Source: Cladopsammia gracilis
Taxonomy: Eukaryota > Cnidaria > Anthozoa > Scleractinia > Dendrophylliidae
NCBI GenBank assembly: GCA_022457155.1
Contig: JAJGOT010000122.1
Location: forward strand, 1,149,501 to 1,213,500
Length of the DNA: 64,000 bases
Direction: 5' to 3'
The notes beneath the pieces are model-generated. The model was not told the DNA's origin and did not search any database. It saw nothing but the letters and a program-made list of their open reading frames with translations. Made by a program: the position numbers and the translations under genes. Position 1 is the first letter of the stretch. Each line of letters starts with the position of its first letter. This document shows positions 33,241 through 44,623 of this stretch, one piece after another.

Positions 33241-33356
33241 TGATGCGCCGTTAGCGATCGAAACGGCAATAAGGGAAGACCAGCCCGGACTTTAACACTA
33301 GACTGTTTATTTGCACTATTGAAGAAGTAGTCAACTGAAAAATGGAAACGTTTACA
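33241..33356 (-). repeat. BEL element 2, LTR-like repeat (3')
   Basis: A 116-bp repeat, TGATGCGCCGTTAGCGATCG... to GTTTACA on the plus strand, one mismatch from 39302-39417. The sequence just upstream in element sense is not a clear polypurine tract. The 420 bp between it and the integrase (33357-33775) hold no recognised feature. Confidence 0.75.
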
Positions 33357-33775
33357 AATTACTATAAATTTCTCTATACATTTCGGTCACGCAGTGATTA
33401 AACACACTTACATTTTGTGTTTCTTTTTCCGTGTCTTTAGTCCGTTGAGTTGCGGGTCTTAACTTCTGTAACTTTCGTCGAAATGTACCTCGCGGCTTCG
33501 TTAAATTATAATTTTGCGTTACTTGAGTTGCATGTTTTATATATTTATGAATATATTAAATGACACCTTTTTTCCCGCTCCGCGGTAGTGAGGCGATAGT
33601 TTGAATACACATTCCGAAAGGCGCGTGAAATGCAGATCACTCCGCCCCAGTACGGAAATTAGATATGTTTAACTATTTCTAATTGAGTAACGACTATAAT
33701 AGATGTTACAGCATTCAGTTGTAAGAAATGTCAGAAAATAGCACAATGTCTATCACTTCTGTGTTCTAGCACGAT

Positions 33776-34441
33776 TTAGGAAAGTTCTGCATTCAGTTCC
33801 TGTTTTGTTGCAATAAGACACAATTTATGGATTGGTCTGTCGTATTCTCCATCTTGAGTCTTTATCCTTGCTTTCCTCACTAGTCCATCATTTCCTGGAT
33901 AGGTGACAATGACACGCGCCAGCTTCCACTTTGACCTTTTGTGACTCGGGTCTAACTCCAAAACTAGATCATCAACTTGAACATTTTCTCTTGTGCGGAA
34001 CCACTTGTTTCTGGGAAACAGATTTGGTGCAAAGTATCGCATCCAGCACTTCCAGAATTCATTGACTCGGTCTTGCGTGCTTCTCAGAAGATGCCTCGGG
34101 TTGATCCTTTCTTCAGGTTCAGGTTGAGGAGGTGGAAGATGATGACCAATGAGAATATCATTGGGTGAGATAGGCGGGCTTTCCCAGATGTTGTTGGAAC
34201 TTAGATAAAGCGGACGGCCGTTGATTACATAGGTTGTTTCCGCGAGAAATGTTCTCCATTGCTCTTCGGTGAAAGGTCGATCCTTGCACGTAGCATTGAG
34301 GCTCTGTCTAACAGACTTGATGAGGGTTTCCACGACTCCGTTCTGATGACTTGCGTGAGGGATGTTCCATTGCCATTTGAAGTCACATGAGAAGTCTTCA
34401 CAAAGAACACTTTGAATTTTGGGCATGTTCCAGTTCAGCAT
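33776..34441 (-). pseudogene. BEL element 2 integrase C-terminal part
   Basis: Contains the third catalytic residue of the rve core (HASHQNGVVETLIKSVRQSL) and a DUF5641-type tail (VDDLVLELDPSHKRSKWKLA, then a TYPGNDGLVRKARIKT motif). It is out of frame with the preceding piece because of the deletion at about 34470. Confidence 0.88.
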
Positions 34442-36323
34442 AATTTCGTTTAGGTAACTTTGCGCACCAACAAACGTTGGGGTGGCCGCGCAGGCTCGCG
34501 AAACGGCGAAAAGCCATCAAGAAGGCATCGGACGTTTTGTCGGTGACCAGCTCCAGGTGAACTGCCCTTGTCGTCATGCAGGTGAAAATAACTACTTGAG
34601 CTTCTTTCAGTGTCTTCCGATTGAGTTTAATATGCACGGGTCCAAACATGTCAATGGCGGTGTTGGAGAAAGGGGGGAAACCTGCTGCCACTCGTAGAGA
34701 CGGGATCTGCCCCATAAGCTGGTCAAGAGGTTTCTTGCGAAGTTTTCTGCAAGTGATACACTTTGCGGTGAGAGCTTTGGCCATGCTACGGACTCCTACC
34801 ATCCAATACTTTCTTCTGACCTCATGGATTAAGCTTTTGTATCCACAGTGACTACGCTTGTTGTGTAGGTGACGCAGTAGTAACTTGACAAGAGGATGAT
34901 CACGTGGCAGGATTACTGGGTTTCTCAATTCTTGTGGTAGTGTTGTGGCATCTTCCAGTCTTCCGTGAGCTCGGAGTAGACCGTTTTCGTCCATCTTTGG
35001 AATCAACTTCTTGTCGATAACGGAAGGATCTAAGTCACGTTGACACCACTTGAAGAGAAAATTCTCAGATTCTTTCAATTCTTCGACGGTGATAGGGCCT
35101 GTATTTCTATTCTTCTTTCTTGCGTTCTCAGGGAAACGGCGTACGTAAGCAAGAGTTCTCCTTAATTTTGGAAATGTTGAACAGGTCTTCAGCAACTGTT
35201 GAAGAATAGGGTTACATGTGTCTTCTTTCTTGATTTGTTCTGGGATGGCATTGACTGCTGATGTACATGTGGCTGCTGTGTGTTCCACGGACACATTAGC
35301 TTTCTCAGTTGTCTTCATTTCCTTTAAGACTTCACTTTGAATGCTTTGGTCATCGAGTTGAAAACTGGGCCATTTGGTTTCGGGCAATTGCAGGAACGTG
35401 GGTCCATCTAGCCAACCTGTAAGTTGCGATGGCTCGGTTCCTCTGGTAAGAGTGTCAGCTGGATTACTCTTTGATCTTATGTAGCGGAAGTCTTCCACGC
35501 CGACAGTTTCTTGTATTTCGGCTACTCTTGCTGAAACAAAGGGTTTAAATTTTCGTGGTGGGGTTCTTATCCAAGACAATACTGTTGAAGAATCCACCCA
35601 GAAGACTTTCTTGCACTCTTGGATGTTCACAAATTGCAATGATGTTTTGCAAGTATCGTACATTCTTGCGAGTGTTACACAACCCATGAGTTCCAATCTT
35701 GGGATCGTCTTCTTCTTTATTGGAGCAACGAAGGACTTGATAAGGATAGGCACGCACTTGAAACTACCATTCGTTAGCTCACATCGGAGGAAAATGACTG
35801 CACCATAGGCTTTTTCGCCTCCGTCACAGAATCCATGGACTTGTGGTACACCAACTGCATGACTTGGTTTCAGTTTTCGATCGAATTCAAATGCCAAGAG
35901 GTGATTCATGGTTAGTGCATTCTCCACCCACTGGTTCTGGATGCTCACTGGTAGGATCTCATCCCAGTTGTAGCCTGAAGTCCACAATTCTTGTAGATCA
36001 ATTCTGAACTTGATCGTTACGGGCAACACGAGACCGATAGGGTCCCATAATTGACCAACAAGACCTAGGCAACGTCTCTTTGTCAGGACACCAAGCTGAT
36101 CAAGGTCGTTCTTTTTCAGGGTAAACTTGTCTGTCTGTTTATCCCATCTTAGGCCAAGTAGATCTGTGAACTTGTGATCGCTAGATTGGTCGATTTCTGC
36201 TTCATTTGAATGCCAGGTTTTGATCTGGAAGTGTCCTTTTCCGAGAATAGTGTCAATGTCTTTGGTGAGTTGTTTTGCTGTTGTTGCACTTGCGCTAGAT
36301 CCGCCGACATCGTCCACATACAC
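34398..36323 (-). pseudogene. BEL element 2 RT palm, RNase H and integrase core, broken
   Basis: The catalytic YVDD box lies at 36320-36309. An in-frame TAA (36332-36330) stands just upstream of it. RNase H motifs follow: HGFCDGGEKAYGAVIF, KKTIPRLELMG and WVDSSTVLSWIR, then the NPADTLTRG hallmark. The integrase has its HHCC region (HLHNKRSHCGYKS...CITCRKL) and first catalytic Asp (NTAIDMFGPVHIKLN). After RGHPNV the sequence lacks the segment that should carry the second catalytic Asp and the frame changes (about 34469-34475). Confidence 0.88.
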
Positions 36324-36393
36324 ATGGTCTTAAAGTTCTTTCGCCGCTTCCGGGAACTCTGTTTGAGATAACTTTGCGAGCGTGTTGATGGCG

Positions 36394-39060
36394 TTAGTTG
36401 CAATGTCGGGCAGGTTTATCTCCAAAGTTCAGCCTAAGCCATTGGTACACAGTTGGTGGATCTCTTGGCTTACTCCTCCACAGGAACCTGTGATAGACTT
36501 TATCGTCTAGGTGCACCAATATTTGGTTAAACATTTTGCGCACGTCCCCAGTGTAAGCCACCTCGTCCCATCGCCATGCTGCCAATACATCAAGGAGACT
36601 ATTGATGAAGTTAGGTCCTTTCTCGAGACAGTCGTTGAGGGACAAACCATCGTGACTTTTTGATGACGAGTCAAAGACGAGTCGAACTTGCGTAGTTCTC
36701 TCTGGTGTAAACACGGCTTGCAAAGGAAGGTACCATTCAGGCTTTTCATGGTCAACTTGTTCAGGTGGAACTTTAGTCACAAAGTCCTGATCCAATAGCT
36801 TTTGGACTTCCTCGTCAACGACTTTGAAACAACCTTTTTTCACGAACAATTTTTCAGCAGACAGCAGCCGCTTCAGAGCTATGTCGTAATTGCTTTGTTT
36901 GGGAGGTCCACTTTCCTTCCAGGGCATCTTGACTTGGATTCTACCGTCAACTAACGCAGTCGAGGCTGCTAAAGACTTCACAAACTTGCTTTCACGGATC
37001 AAGTTATCGCTGCATGCACACAGTTCAGTTGGTTTGACACCAAGGAGGTCTTGCTGAAGGAGCTTCTTAATATCCTCCACAACGCTGACTGTTCCGACTT
37101 CTACTGACTGAATTTCTGATATGCTTGAGTTGTTTGACTCGAACTGTCCCAGGACATACCATCCAAAGCAGTTACGTTTTGCAATGGGTTCTCCTGGTTC
37201 TCCAGACATTGTGTGGATATCAATGAAGGCTTCTACGAGGTCTGTGCCAATGAGGAGATCAATGGCTCCGCCCGAAAGATGCAATTTATCAGAAATGTTT
37301 TTCAGATGAGTGTATTGTCCAACTGAACCTTTAGAAATCCTTTTTGCGTTGCTGCAAGGCTTTGCTACAGTGTACACTTGAATGGACTTCGTAATATCTT
37401 CATCTGTAGGCGAGGCAATCGTGATATCGATTATTTGGGAAGGTTCACTCTTCTTCCTTCCTCCAGCCAGATTCATAGTAAGTTGAGTTGCTGATCCATT
37501 TAAGCCAAGTCGTTTAGCTGCAGGTTTGGAGAGCAGACTGGTGTTAGACCCAGAGTCTAACATTGCAAGAATCCCAACAAAGTTCCCATGTCTGTCCATT
37601 GCTTTAACCTTTTGAACTGGGCACAGTCCAGTGACGGGTTTTAACTTCCTTTCTTGACTCACAGCGTTACCTTGGACGTTGCCACTAGCCGGAGCCATAG
37701 TTGAGGGGCCTTGGACTTGACTTTGGAATGGAGGTGCTTTAGGATTTAAGCTTGTGTTTGTTTCGCCAGTAGTCTTTTCATTGTGTAAAGACCGATGGTG
37801 ATTTTTTCTGCATTTGTCGCAGGTTGAACCGTCTGGCTTCTTGCAATCGCTTGTGTGATGCGTTCTAAGACACTTGCGACATCGCCAATGTTGCTTAACG
37901 ATCTCCCACCTTTGGTTGACGGATGCATTATGGTACGTTGGACAGGCAGCGAGATGATGTTTGGTTTTGCAGCCAAGTGGACATGTGTCATCATCAGCTT
38001 CTTCACCACTCGCGGCGTTATTGTCTGACTTTTTGGATCCCTTGTCTCGGCGACTTAGTTCATTCTGTCTTTCCTCAGGGTTGGTACTACTTTTGCCTCG
38101 AGAACGAATCCTGGCTTCCTGATGTAACCAGGTGATGAGGTTGCTAACGGTTTCTTCTTTTCCCTCGCGATTCATCTCTCTACCAAAGTCTGAGTTGTCG
38201 TTTGGATCAAGCTTAGACAGAAGCTGAGACATGAAGAATGGTGCTTCAGAGGACTCTAGCACAGGGCACCCATTCGCTTCCATATCGTTTACATAGCAAG
38301 ATATTGTTGTGGCAAATTGTGTGAAGGACTTGGAATCTCGTTTGACTGACTTGAGATTGTTTATGTCAGACAGCAATTGATCCATCAATTTTCGCCTGTC
38401 TGCGAACTCGGTGTCTAAGATGCTCCACGCACTGTCGATGGTTTTACAGGTTTTAACTTGGTCGGTCCACCACGAACCTTTGGGCATCGCGTTTCTGAAG
38501 CGTTGTAACTGCTCGTCTTTATCTTGTCCATACTTCTCCATCCAATGGTTGAATTCTTTTTTCCACGTAGAATAAGATCTGCGAGCTCCATCCCATGTTG
38601 GTACTGGTAATCTTTGTAGACCACTTGCGTTTGGTTTTGATCCTAAGGTGTCAGCCATTTTTGTTACTGCTGATGACATTGATGTCATTGATGATGATAA
38701 AGCTTCTAAGGTTTCAGAGTTCTTAAATGTTTCTGCTGAATTTTGATCCTTTTGATACGCGGCAAACTTGAGAGCAATTTGAAGAAAATCAGCTTTGGCT
38801 TTGTCTCCAAACTTCCTGGCCGTCAAACACGGTTCTTCGTCTGCGCCAATGGCTTCTTCGACCGATCTGTCGAAAATAGTTTCCTGCTGTTTTTTGATGA
38901 GCCTATATTTTGTCTCTACTTGGTTGAAGGCTGCTTCGAGTGTTTTCAGTTCAGGTTTCACCGAGAGAATTATTTCAAATTCTTCGATCAATTCGTAGAG
39001 AATGTTTACGGCATTTTCCATTTTCCCAACGAGAGTTTTGACATCTACTTTAGGCGGCAT
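36394..39060 (-). CDS. BEL element 2 Gag, protease and start of reverse transcriptase
   Basis: An 888-codon frame from ATG 39060. It has an N-terminal helical region and a DUF1759-type Gag core (PVPTWDGARRSYSTWKKEFN). Cys/His clusters follow (CPLGCKTKHHLAACP; CRKCLRTHHTSDC; CDKCRKNHH). The retropepsin-like site is AMLDSGSNTSLLS. The N-terminal half of reverse transcriptase follows (RLVFDSSSKSHDGLSLNDCL; YTGDVRKMFNQI). The frame runs off near 36396 at a frameshift in the codons after GDKPA. An intact element would continue in the next frame to the YVDD box. Confidence 0.9.
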   Translation of the reverse strand: MPPKVDVKTLVGKMENAVNILYELIEEFEIILSVKPELKTLEAAFNQVETKYRLIKKQQETIFDRSVEEAIGADEEPCLTARKFGDKAKADFLQIALKFAAYQKDQNSAETFKNSETLEALSSSMTSMSSAVTKMADTLGSKPNASGLQRLPVPTWDGARRSYSTWKKEFNHWMEKYGQDKDEQLQRFRNAMPKGSWWTDQVKTCKTIDSAWSILDTEFADRRKLMDQLLSDINNLKSVKRDSKSFTQFATTISCYVNDMEANGCPVLESSEAPFFMSQLLSKLDPNDNSDFGREMNREGKEETVSNLITWLHQEARIRSRGKSSTNPEERQNELSRRDKGSKKSDNNAASGEEADDDTCPLGCKTKHHLAACPTYHNASVNQRWEIVKQHWRCRKCLRTHHTSDCKKPDGSTCDKCRKNHHRSLHNEKTTGETNTSLNPKAPPFQSQVQGPSTMAPASGNVQGNAVSQERKLKPVTGLCPVQKVKAMDRHGNFVGILAMLDSGSNTSLLSKPAAKRLGLNGSATQLTMNLAGGRKKSEPSQIIDITIASPTDEDITKSIQVYTVAKPCSNAKRISKGSVGQYTHLKNISDKLHLSGGAIDLLIGTDLVEAFIDIHTMSGEPGEPIAKRNCFGWYVLGQFESNNSSISEIQSVEVGTVSVVEDIKKLLQQDLLGVKPTELCACSDNLIRESKFVKSLAASTALVDGRIQVKMPWKESGPPKQSNYDIALKRLLSAEKLFVKKGCFKVVDEEVQKLLDQDFVTKVPPEQVDHEKPEWYLPLQAVFTPERTTQVRLVFDSSSKSHDGLSLNDCLEKGPNFINSLLDVLAAWRWDEVAYTGDVRKMFNQILVHLDDKVYHRFLWRSKPRDPPTVYQWLRLNFGDKPARHCN

Positions 39061-39064
39061 TTTG

Positions 39065-39205
39065 AACGGAATTCAGTTCATCGCTTGACGTAATCCTGGT
39101 GAAGATTTCGGCGTAATCGTGATGAAGATTTCGGCGTAATCTTGATGTAGATTCGGTGTAATCGTGATGACGATTTCGGCGTAATCTTGATGTAGATTCG
39201 ACGTA
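39065..39205 (-). repeat. Tandem repeats in the BEL element 2 leader
   Basis: Five imperfect copies of a unit near 30 bp (GTAATC(G/T)TGATG(A/T)AGATTTCGGC on the plus strand) lie between the LTR and the Gag start. Confidence 0.8.
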
Positions 39206-39301
39206 TGTTGAAGGAACGACTCCACTTGCGATGCAAAGTTTGACGGTTGGACGGTTGTCAATACCACGCGACTCGGCCAATCTTCGATGACAAAATTTGA
39301 C

Positions 39302-39417
39302 TGATGCGCCGTTAGCGATCGAAACGGCAATAAGGGAAGACCAGCCCGGACTTTAACACTAGACTGTTTATTTGCACTATTGAAGAAGTAGTCAACTGAA
39401 AAATAGAAACGTTTACA
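39302..39417 (-). repeat. BEL element 2, LTR-like repeat (5')
   Basis: Partner of 33241-33356. On the minus strand it contains GCAAATAAACAGTC, a possible polyadenylation signal, as expected inside an LTR. Confidence 0.75.
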
Positions 39418-39545
39418 ATGACATACTGCAAATGAGTTGAGCTTCTGCAAATAATTTCAAACTGTCCCCCGAAGACCGTCCGGAAGAATCATTTGTTTGG
39501 CGTTGTAATACAGTAACAGATTCTCCTAATCGCTCTCATCTGGCC

Positions 39546-39686
39546 CCAGTTGTTCAAAAGGTGGATAGCGCTATCCATCGGATAAATCACTCTCCACTGG
39601 ATAACACAATTTGTTTTTGCTAATACCTTTAAACTGGATAGCGACTTATCCAATGGATAGCGCTATCCAGCTTTTGAACAACCTGG
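39546..39686. mobile_element. MITE, CCAGTTGTTCAAAAG...GGATAGCGCTATCC type
   Basis: A 141-bp element with inverted ends of about 50 bp: CCAGTTGTTCAAAAGGTGGATAGCGCTATCC at the left and its complement ending GAACAACCTGG at the right. GGATAGCGCTATCC is itself a palindrome. No coding capacity. Confidence 0.85.
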
Positions 39687-39894
39687 TGGTTTATAAAACA
39701 CACAACCGAAAGATAAAATGTTTCTGTGATCCGTCTTTGATTTTAAAAATTGCAAAACATTTTGGATCCGAGCAAGAAAAACATTGCAAGAGACATCTTT
39801 CAGTCCAAAGGAGAAGATGCTAAATTAAATTACAAGAACATTTTTTGCAAGCAATTCTTCTATTAAACGCAAAACAAGTCATGCAGTATTAATT

Positions 39895-40606
39895 TGCAGC
39901 CCGGTTCAAACGTCGAACTTCACATGTGCCGAATCTAATACCTATTTAGGTCGACCTAAACTATTAAGTTCGACTGTTGCTTCAGACGGTCGAAATGTGC
40001 CGAACCCAATTCGTGGCGAAAAGAAATATCATCCTTAAAATAGGGAAATAAACCGAAGGAAAATTCACTAAGCATGGAAATTCTTGTTTTGATTTTAGTG
40101 TGCTTTGTGTTCTGTTATGGCAAGGAGACCGTGATCGTGATATTCAGGATATTTGGACAAAATAAAGTAACGCCATAAATTTTAAAATACATTACGATTT
40201 CTTTATGCATATAAAGAAAAGCAACTTTTTAGAAGGCCGATTTAAGCTGTCCAGTTTCAGTCTAAAAATCTACAACGTGAATGCTGGAAACCGTCGTTAC
40301 GCTTCTGTGAGTTCTGTCTGCAAAGGCGCGAAAACCCACTAAATAACCAATCAGAAGTGCGGTTATATTGAAAAATACGTTAACATAATTTATGCATTAG
40401 GTTCGGCACATGTGAAGGGAATCGAAGTTGATCTCAGCTTTTGCTGTTCTATTCGACAAGCTCAGTCGAATAGAACGGCAGAGTCGACCCAAATACAAAA
40501 GTGCCGTTCTTAATTGATTCATACGTCGAACTTAACATGAACCGAACCTAATTAATATTAGGTTCGGCACATGTAAAGTTCGACGTTAGAACAGGGCCAA
40601 CTTTTG
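39895..40606. mobile_element. Inverted-repeat element, TTCGGCACATGTGAAGTTCGAC type
   Basis: The sequence GGTTCAAACGTCGAACTTCACATGTGCCGAATCTAATA at 39902-39940 is inverted at about 40555-40600 (ATTAGGTTCGGCACATGTAAAGTTCGACGTT). A further same-sense copy of the terminus is at about 40396-40418. GTCGAA/TTCGAC words are frequent between. No open frame. Positions 40607-40908 show nothing recognisable. Confidence 0.6.
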
Positions 40607-40908
40607 TATTTCGCTCCGCTCGCCTAAAAACGCCAAAAATTAGCGCCAGTCCCGCTGGCTAATTTCAGTTGATCAAGCTTCTCCGTAAGGTCACATGCGG
40701 ATAAATTCAATGATTTCATTTCCTCTATTTGATGATTTGACGCTTGTTAAGAGCGAGTTATCATTTCCGGTCAATTTGAAAAGCAATTCCACATGAGTGA
40801 AATCAATTTATTTAAACCAATCAGAACGACCGATCGCGCACTTGACTGACACATAATTATTTCTAGATTCTGGATATAAAAAAACAGTAGCGAACCTCAA
40901 AACTATTG

Positions 40909-41715
40909 TATCTTTACTTCTACTACTAAAAGAAATTATTCTGAACTCGAAAATCCAAGAAAAGAGCCAAAGTAATCAAATATGCCCGTTATATCATGAA
41001 ATGTACGGTTTCATTCTGAAGTGTTCATATGGGAAATTTCACCGCTTTCCTGTGTGATTATGAACGCATCGAAATTTTACAAAGGAAATAGGAGCCAGCT
41101 CGATCAAAGACTAGAGCGGCTACGGCTTTGAAATCTGGAAATGCTAACTTTCAGTTATTGAAAATACTACCCTCAGACCAGTGAGTGACAGAGCGGCAAA
41201 TCCAAAACCTGATTAACACTTTACCACACTTGGTTCTAGACCTGATATTTTGTTATATCTCAGAAGATGAGCGAATTCGTATCCCAACGCTCGTGTGTAA
41301 TAAATTGTATCACATGATTCACAGCAGCGCTGTGTGGAACAAGGTGGACTTTGACTGCCCGACATGGGTTAGCCTGTGAACAGGCTTTTTTGGGGGGAAT
41401 TGGGTTAGGTTAAAATCGGCCGGTTGACCGGGTGGCTCGGTTATTAGTACCAAGATCTCGCCCTACTCCTATTTCCTTTGTAGAAATTTCGATGTGATGG
41501 AGAAAGCGGGCCAGCCCGGTTGCCGAGATCTCAGTTTCTACAACCGGGCTGGAATTTTTCCATTTGAACACTTGAAATTCAGCCCATGCAGTTACCGGGA
41601 TAAAAAAAATTGATTAATCAGTGCATTTCCGTGACATATTTGATTATTTCAATCGGTTCTTTTCTTGGATTTTCTAGTTCAGAATAATTCCTTTTAGTAG
41701 TACAGGTAAAGATAA
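40909..41715. mobile_element. Foldback element enclosing an F-box fragment
   Basis: Arms of about 60 bp at 40909-40968 and 41654-41715 are inverted copies (TCTTTAC...TACTACTAAAAG(A/G)AATTATTCTGAACT(C/A)GAAAATCCAAGAAAAGA.CC). A related arm lies at 32655-32720. The enclosed sequence contains GGGCCAGCCCGGTT...CAACCGGGCTGG repeats at 41510-41555 and the F-box-like frame at 41185-41379. Confidence 0.65.
41185..41379 (+). pseudogene. F-box domain fragment
   Basis: A 64-codon plus-strand frame encodes LPHLVLDLIFCYISEDERIR, then TLVCNKLYHMIHSSAVWNKVDFD. This matches the F-box pattern (LP...VL..IF.Y......R...VCK.W......LW..). F-box domains bind Skp1 in SCF ubiquitin ligases (family knowledge). No substrate-binding domain follows: the frame ends at TGA 41377-41379. 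It lies between the inverted arms of a foldback element, so a captured exon or gene fragment is likelier than a complete gene. Confidence 0.6.
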
Positions 41716-42157
41716 AGGAGGTTTGTGGAAGCGATAAAAACGAAAAATTATCGCCAGGCTTGTTCGCTAAATTTCACGCCTGAATGAAATTTACCATATG
41801 ATTATGAACAGATTGCAAAATTCATCCCGCAAACCAAGCCAACCTGGTTACCAGGCTCATATGAAGAGGCCCTTAGAGTGGAGCGATGTTTGCCATATTA
41901 TTAGCCGATGCAGGAATCTTGAGGTTTTGGTTTTATTAAACCTACTCTGGAATGTTTCCCTTTAAAAATGCCTGCTTCTAATAATCTTAGTCTGCAAGAC
42001 TGTCCAGTAATTACTCATATCAGGAAAGTTATAAAATATCTGCATTGTATTTGCTGCGGCGGCACTTGAGATATAACCTGGTTAATTTTTTCAGTAACCC
42101 GGTTAAATTTTCAGATAAATATATCTCGGTAGAGAAAAAGGTAAAATGAATTACAGT

Positions 42158-43575
42158 GCGGCTACTGTTACCGGGATCACCCAGACAAAGTTAACCAATC
42201 ACAAAACAGAACGAGAACAATAGATTCCAACATTTTGTACTTTAGCCAATGAAATGTCGAGTACAGAACAATGAAATTTCAACTTGTTCCTTCGCCATGA
42301 AAACAGATCAATACAAGTTTTGGCTGAACAGCGTTGGATTTTCAGTTAACTTCGATTCCATCCCATTTGAACTTGACTTGTTTTAACAGCGCGATTTGGA
42401 AAGTTTATGTCAGCGATTCAAATGAAAGAGAAACTCCAAACTGTGTGAAAATATGGAATGCGACGGCTGTACAGTGTGTCTACACAAATAAAAGTGCTGG
42501 TGGTGGATTTTAAATAATTTGTTCGCTCGTAACAGATTCAAATTTTCTCTACGGTGTCAACGACGGGGTTGGAAAAGTAACACATTTGACGCCAGTGAAG
42601 AAAGAATTCTTAACTGCATAAGTATCAGTGAAAGCAACAGTCATATAGTTCAGGCAAATTAAAGAGCCTACGGATTTGAAAACAACAAAACCATTGCTTG
42701 TTCGCCTCCGTGGTTAATTGTAAAGTTTTATGTGCTTTGAGTTCATCATGTTGGGTTCCGGCAGTCGGATTAAGCTGAAATAAAATTAAGTAAAAGAGAA
42801 CTTCAAAACTGCATAAAAAGAGTGTCGGGATACAGAAATGGTGCGTTCTTCAACATATATTTCACTACCATAAAATCCATCGATATTACGGCGGTTCAAA
42901 AAAGTAAATCCAACTCCCTCGAGATGAATTCATGAGAAAAAATTCAACCGCCGGACTAGAATTTTTTTTCACAGAGTTCGAGGTTTGGTTAATAATTATT
43001 TCTATTCTTCGGCATATACAACTATAGACTTTTAATACTTTCAACCAAAATGATATTTTCAACATTGGGAGATTAAAGAAACCCATCTAGTGCTCAAACC
43101 GCAAAGAAAATTTGCAACTGAAAAAATTCTGAGGACAATTCAATAACAAGAATTGAAATAAAGGAGCCGCTCTTTTTCAAACGGTTAGAAAATAAATGCT
43201 TATACATGCTACCCTGGCAGTGTGCCTTGTAACATTTGCAAACAGCCAGTGGTTGTTGTTATTTTTTCCGAGAATTCAAATCCGCCACGCAATTTGCCCA
43301 AACATACGGCTGTCGCGTTCACTGCTGCTTTCATACAGTTTGAAATCAGTTCTCGCTCACTTGCATGACACTTGACATTCATTCATGTAGCATGTCAAAC
43401 TACTCAAAAGTCAACGCTAGCGAAATCTTTATTCAATAATAAGCTTCACGAGTGAACAAGTTGAAATTTCATTGTTCTGTACCCAACATTTTATTGGCTC
43501 AAGTTAAAAATGTTGGAATCTATTGTCCCTGTTCTGCTTTGTGATTGTCTGGGTTACCCGGTAACAGTAGCCACA
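42158..43575. mobile_element. 1.4-kb foldback element with 120-bp arms
   Basis: Arms at 42158-42290 and 43454-43575 are inverted copies: GGCTACTGTTACCGGG, then CAATCACAAA(A/G)CAGAAC, CAATAGATTCCAACATTTT, and GTACAGAACAATGAAATTTCAACTTGTTC. Additional GGTTAA-rich words near 42077-42110 and 44060-44125 may be its outer borders. No coding frame of note inside; the 66-codon minus frame at 42886-43086 shows no motif. Confidence 0.7.
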
Positions 43576-44487
43576 GAGTTTATTTTGTGAGCGGTCACAT
43601 TTAACATGAGGACATAAAGTTTATTTCATCGCCACAACTTGATAACCTGTTGCTGTTGGCTTGTTCCTCAGTATTCCTGGCAGAGATCAATGACAATTTA
43701 CATTTCCAACGACATTCAATGGTGCCATTCTTTTCTTTTTGCGACTAGCTTATGCTGTTCATCTCTATTCCAATGTTGTGAAATTATTAAAGTGTCCATC
43801 ATAACGAATTCGCGCTGAGGTGTTCTTACGATGCCACGTCTTGGGTTTGACAATCACGAATGATTCAACCCTGAGCTAATGCAAGCCCGGCGAATCCTTG
43901 AAAGTTCGGATTGTCTTGAATTATAAAATGTTCTTTTGATATTCTAATAGAGAATTCTACTAAAATAAACACCACGCTTACAAAATAGGTGGTTTAGAAT
44001 TAACCTAACTCTGTTAAAAAAACCATTGTTTTAAGAGCAATTAACATGGAAACCGCAAACCCGGTTAAATGTCGGCTAAATCCCAAAATATTTCGGCCGC
44101 ATTAAGAATTTTGATAACCCAGTTAATTGAAAATAAACCGTTTAACTCAGAACAGTTCAACAGAAAACGAAAAACATCCTCACAAACAAAGTTAATACAA
44201 AGCCAGATGTCCTCTTAATCGCGTTCGTATAAAAAGTGGATGGCAGGCTATTTTGAGACCTGAATTGTTACTAAAAAACTGAAATGGATTTGGTTAGGGT
44301 TGGATGAAAGAAATTTCGAAGTGCGAACTTGTCCAAACTTCCAGCATGTTTTAACTGAATGTAACGGTTCTAAAAAGGTGACTTTTACAGAACAGAGACC
44401 ACAAGCCCCTGTTTAAATAAAAAAGGCCATTTTTGCAATCTGGCAGGCATTTTGAAACGCAATACAGTGTGGACCGCGCCCAGGAGA
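43576..44487. other. No gene recognised; ends in (GA)n and poly-G
   Basis: AT-rich spacer in front of the OTU-containing gene. A (GA)n tract with G10 follows at 44488-44513. CTTCTCTGATACTCAG at 44603-44618 is a good splice acceptor just before the OTU start codon, so an upstream exon may exist but was not found. Confidence 0.5.
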
Positions 44488-44623
44488 GAGAGAGAGAGAG
44501 AGGGGGGGGGGCGGTGGTGGTAAAGTTCACATAGAGATAACATGGGATCGTGTTATATGCCGCTTTTATGTATCCTATAATTTTTTTATCGGTAAATTTC
44601 TTCTCTGATACTCAGGTTACAGT

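Larger units (their letters stand above)
33241..39417 (-). mobile_element. BEL/Pao retrotransposon 2, inactive
   Basis: On the minus strand the order is LTR-like repeat (39417-39302), leader with tandem repeats, Gag-protease-RT (39060-36394), RT-RNase H-integrase (36323-34398), integrase end (34441-33776), about 420 bp of untranslated sequence, and a second LTR-like repeat (33356-33241). The two 116-bp repeats differ at one base, start TG and end CA, and contain AATAAA. No flanking duplication was found (left CAGC, right ATGAC), so the ends may be rearranged or the LTRs misjudged. The coding region has a frameshift, a nonsense codon and an integrase deletion. Confidence 0.88.
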
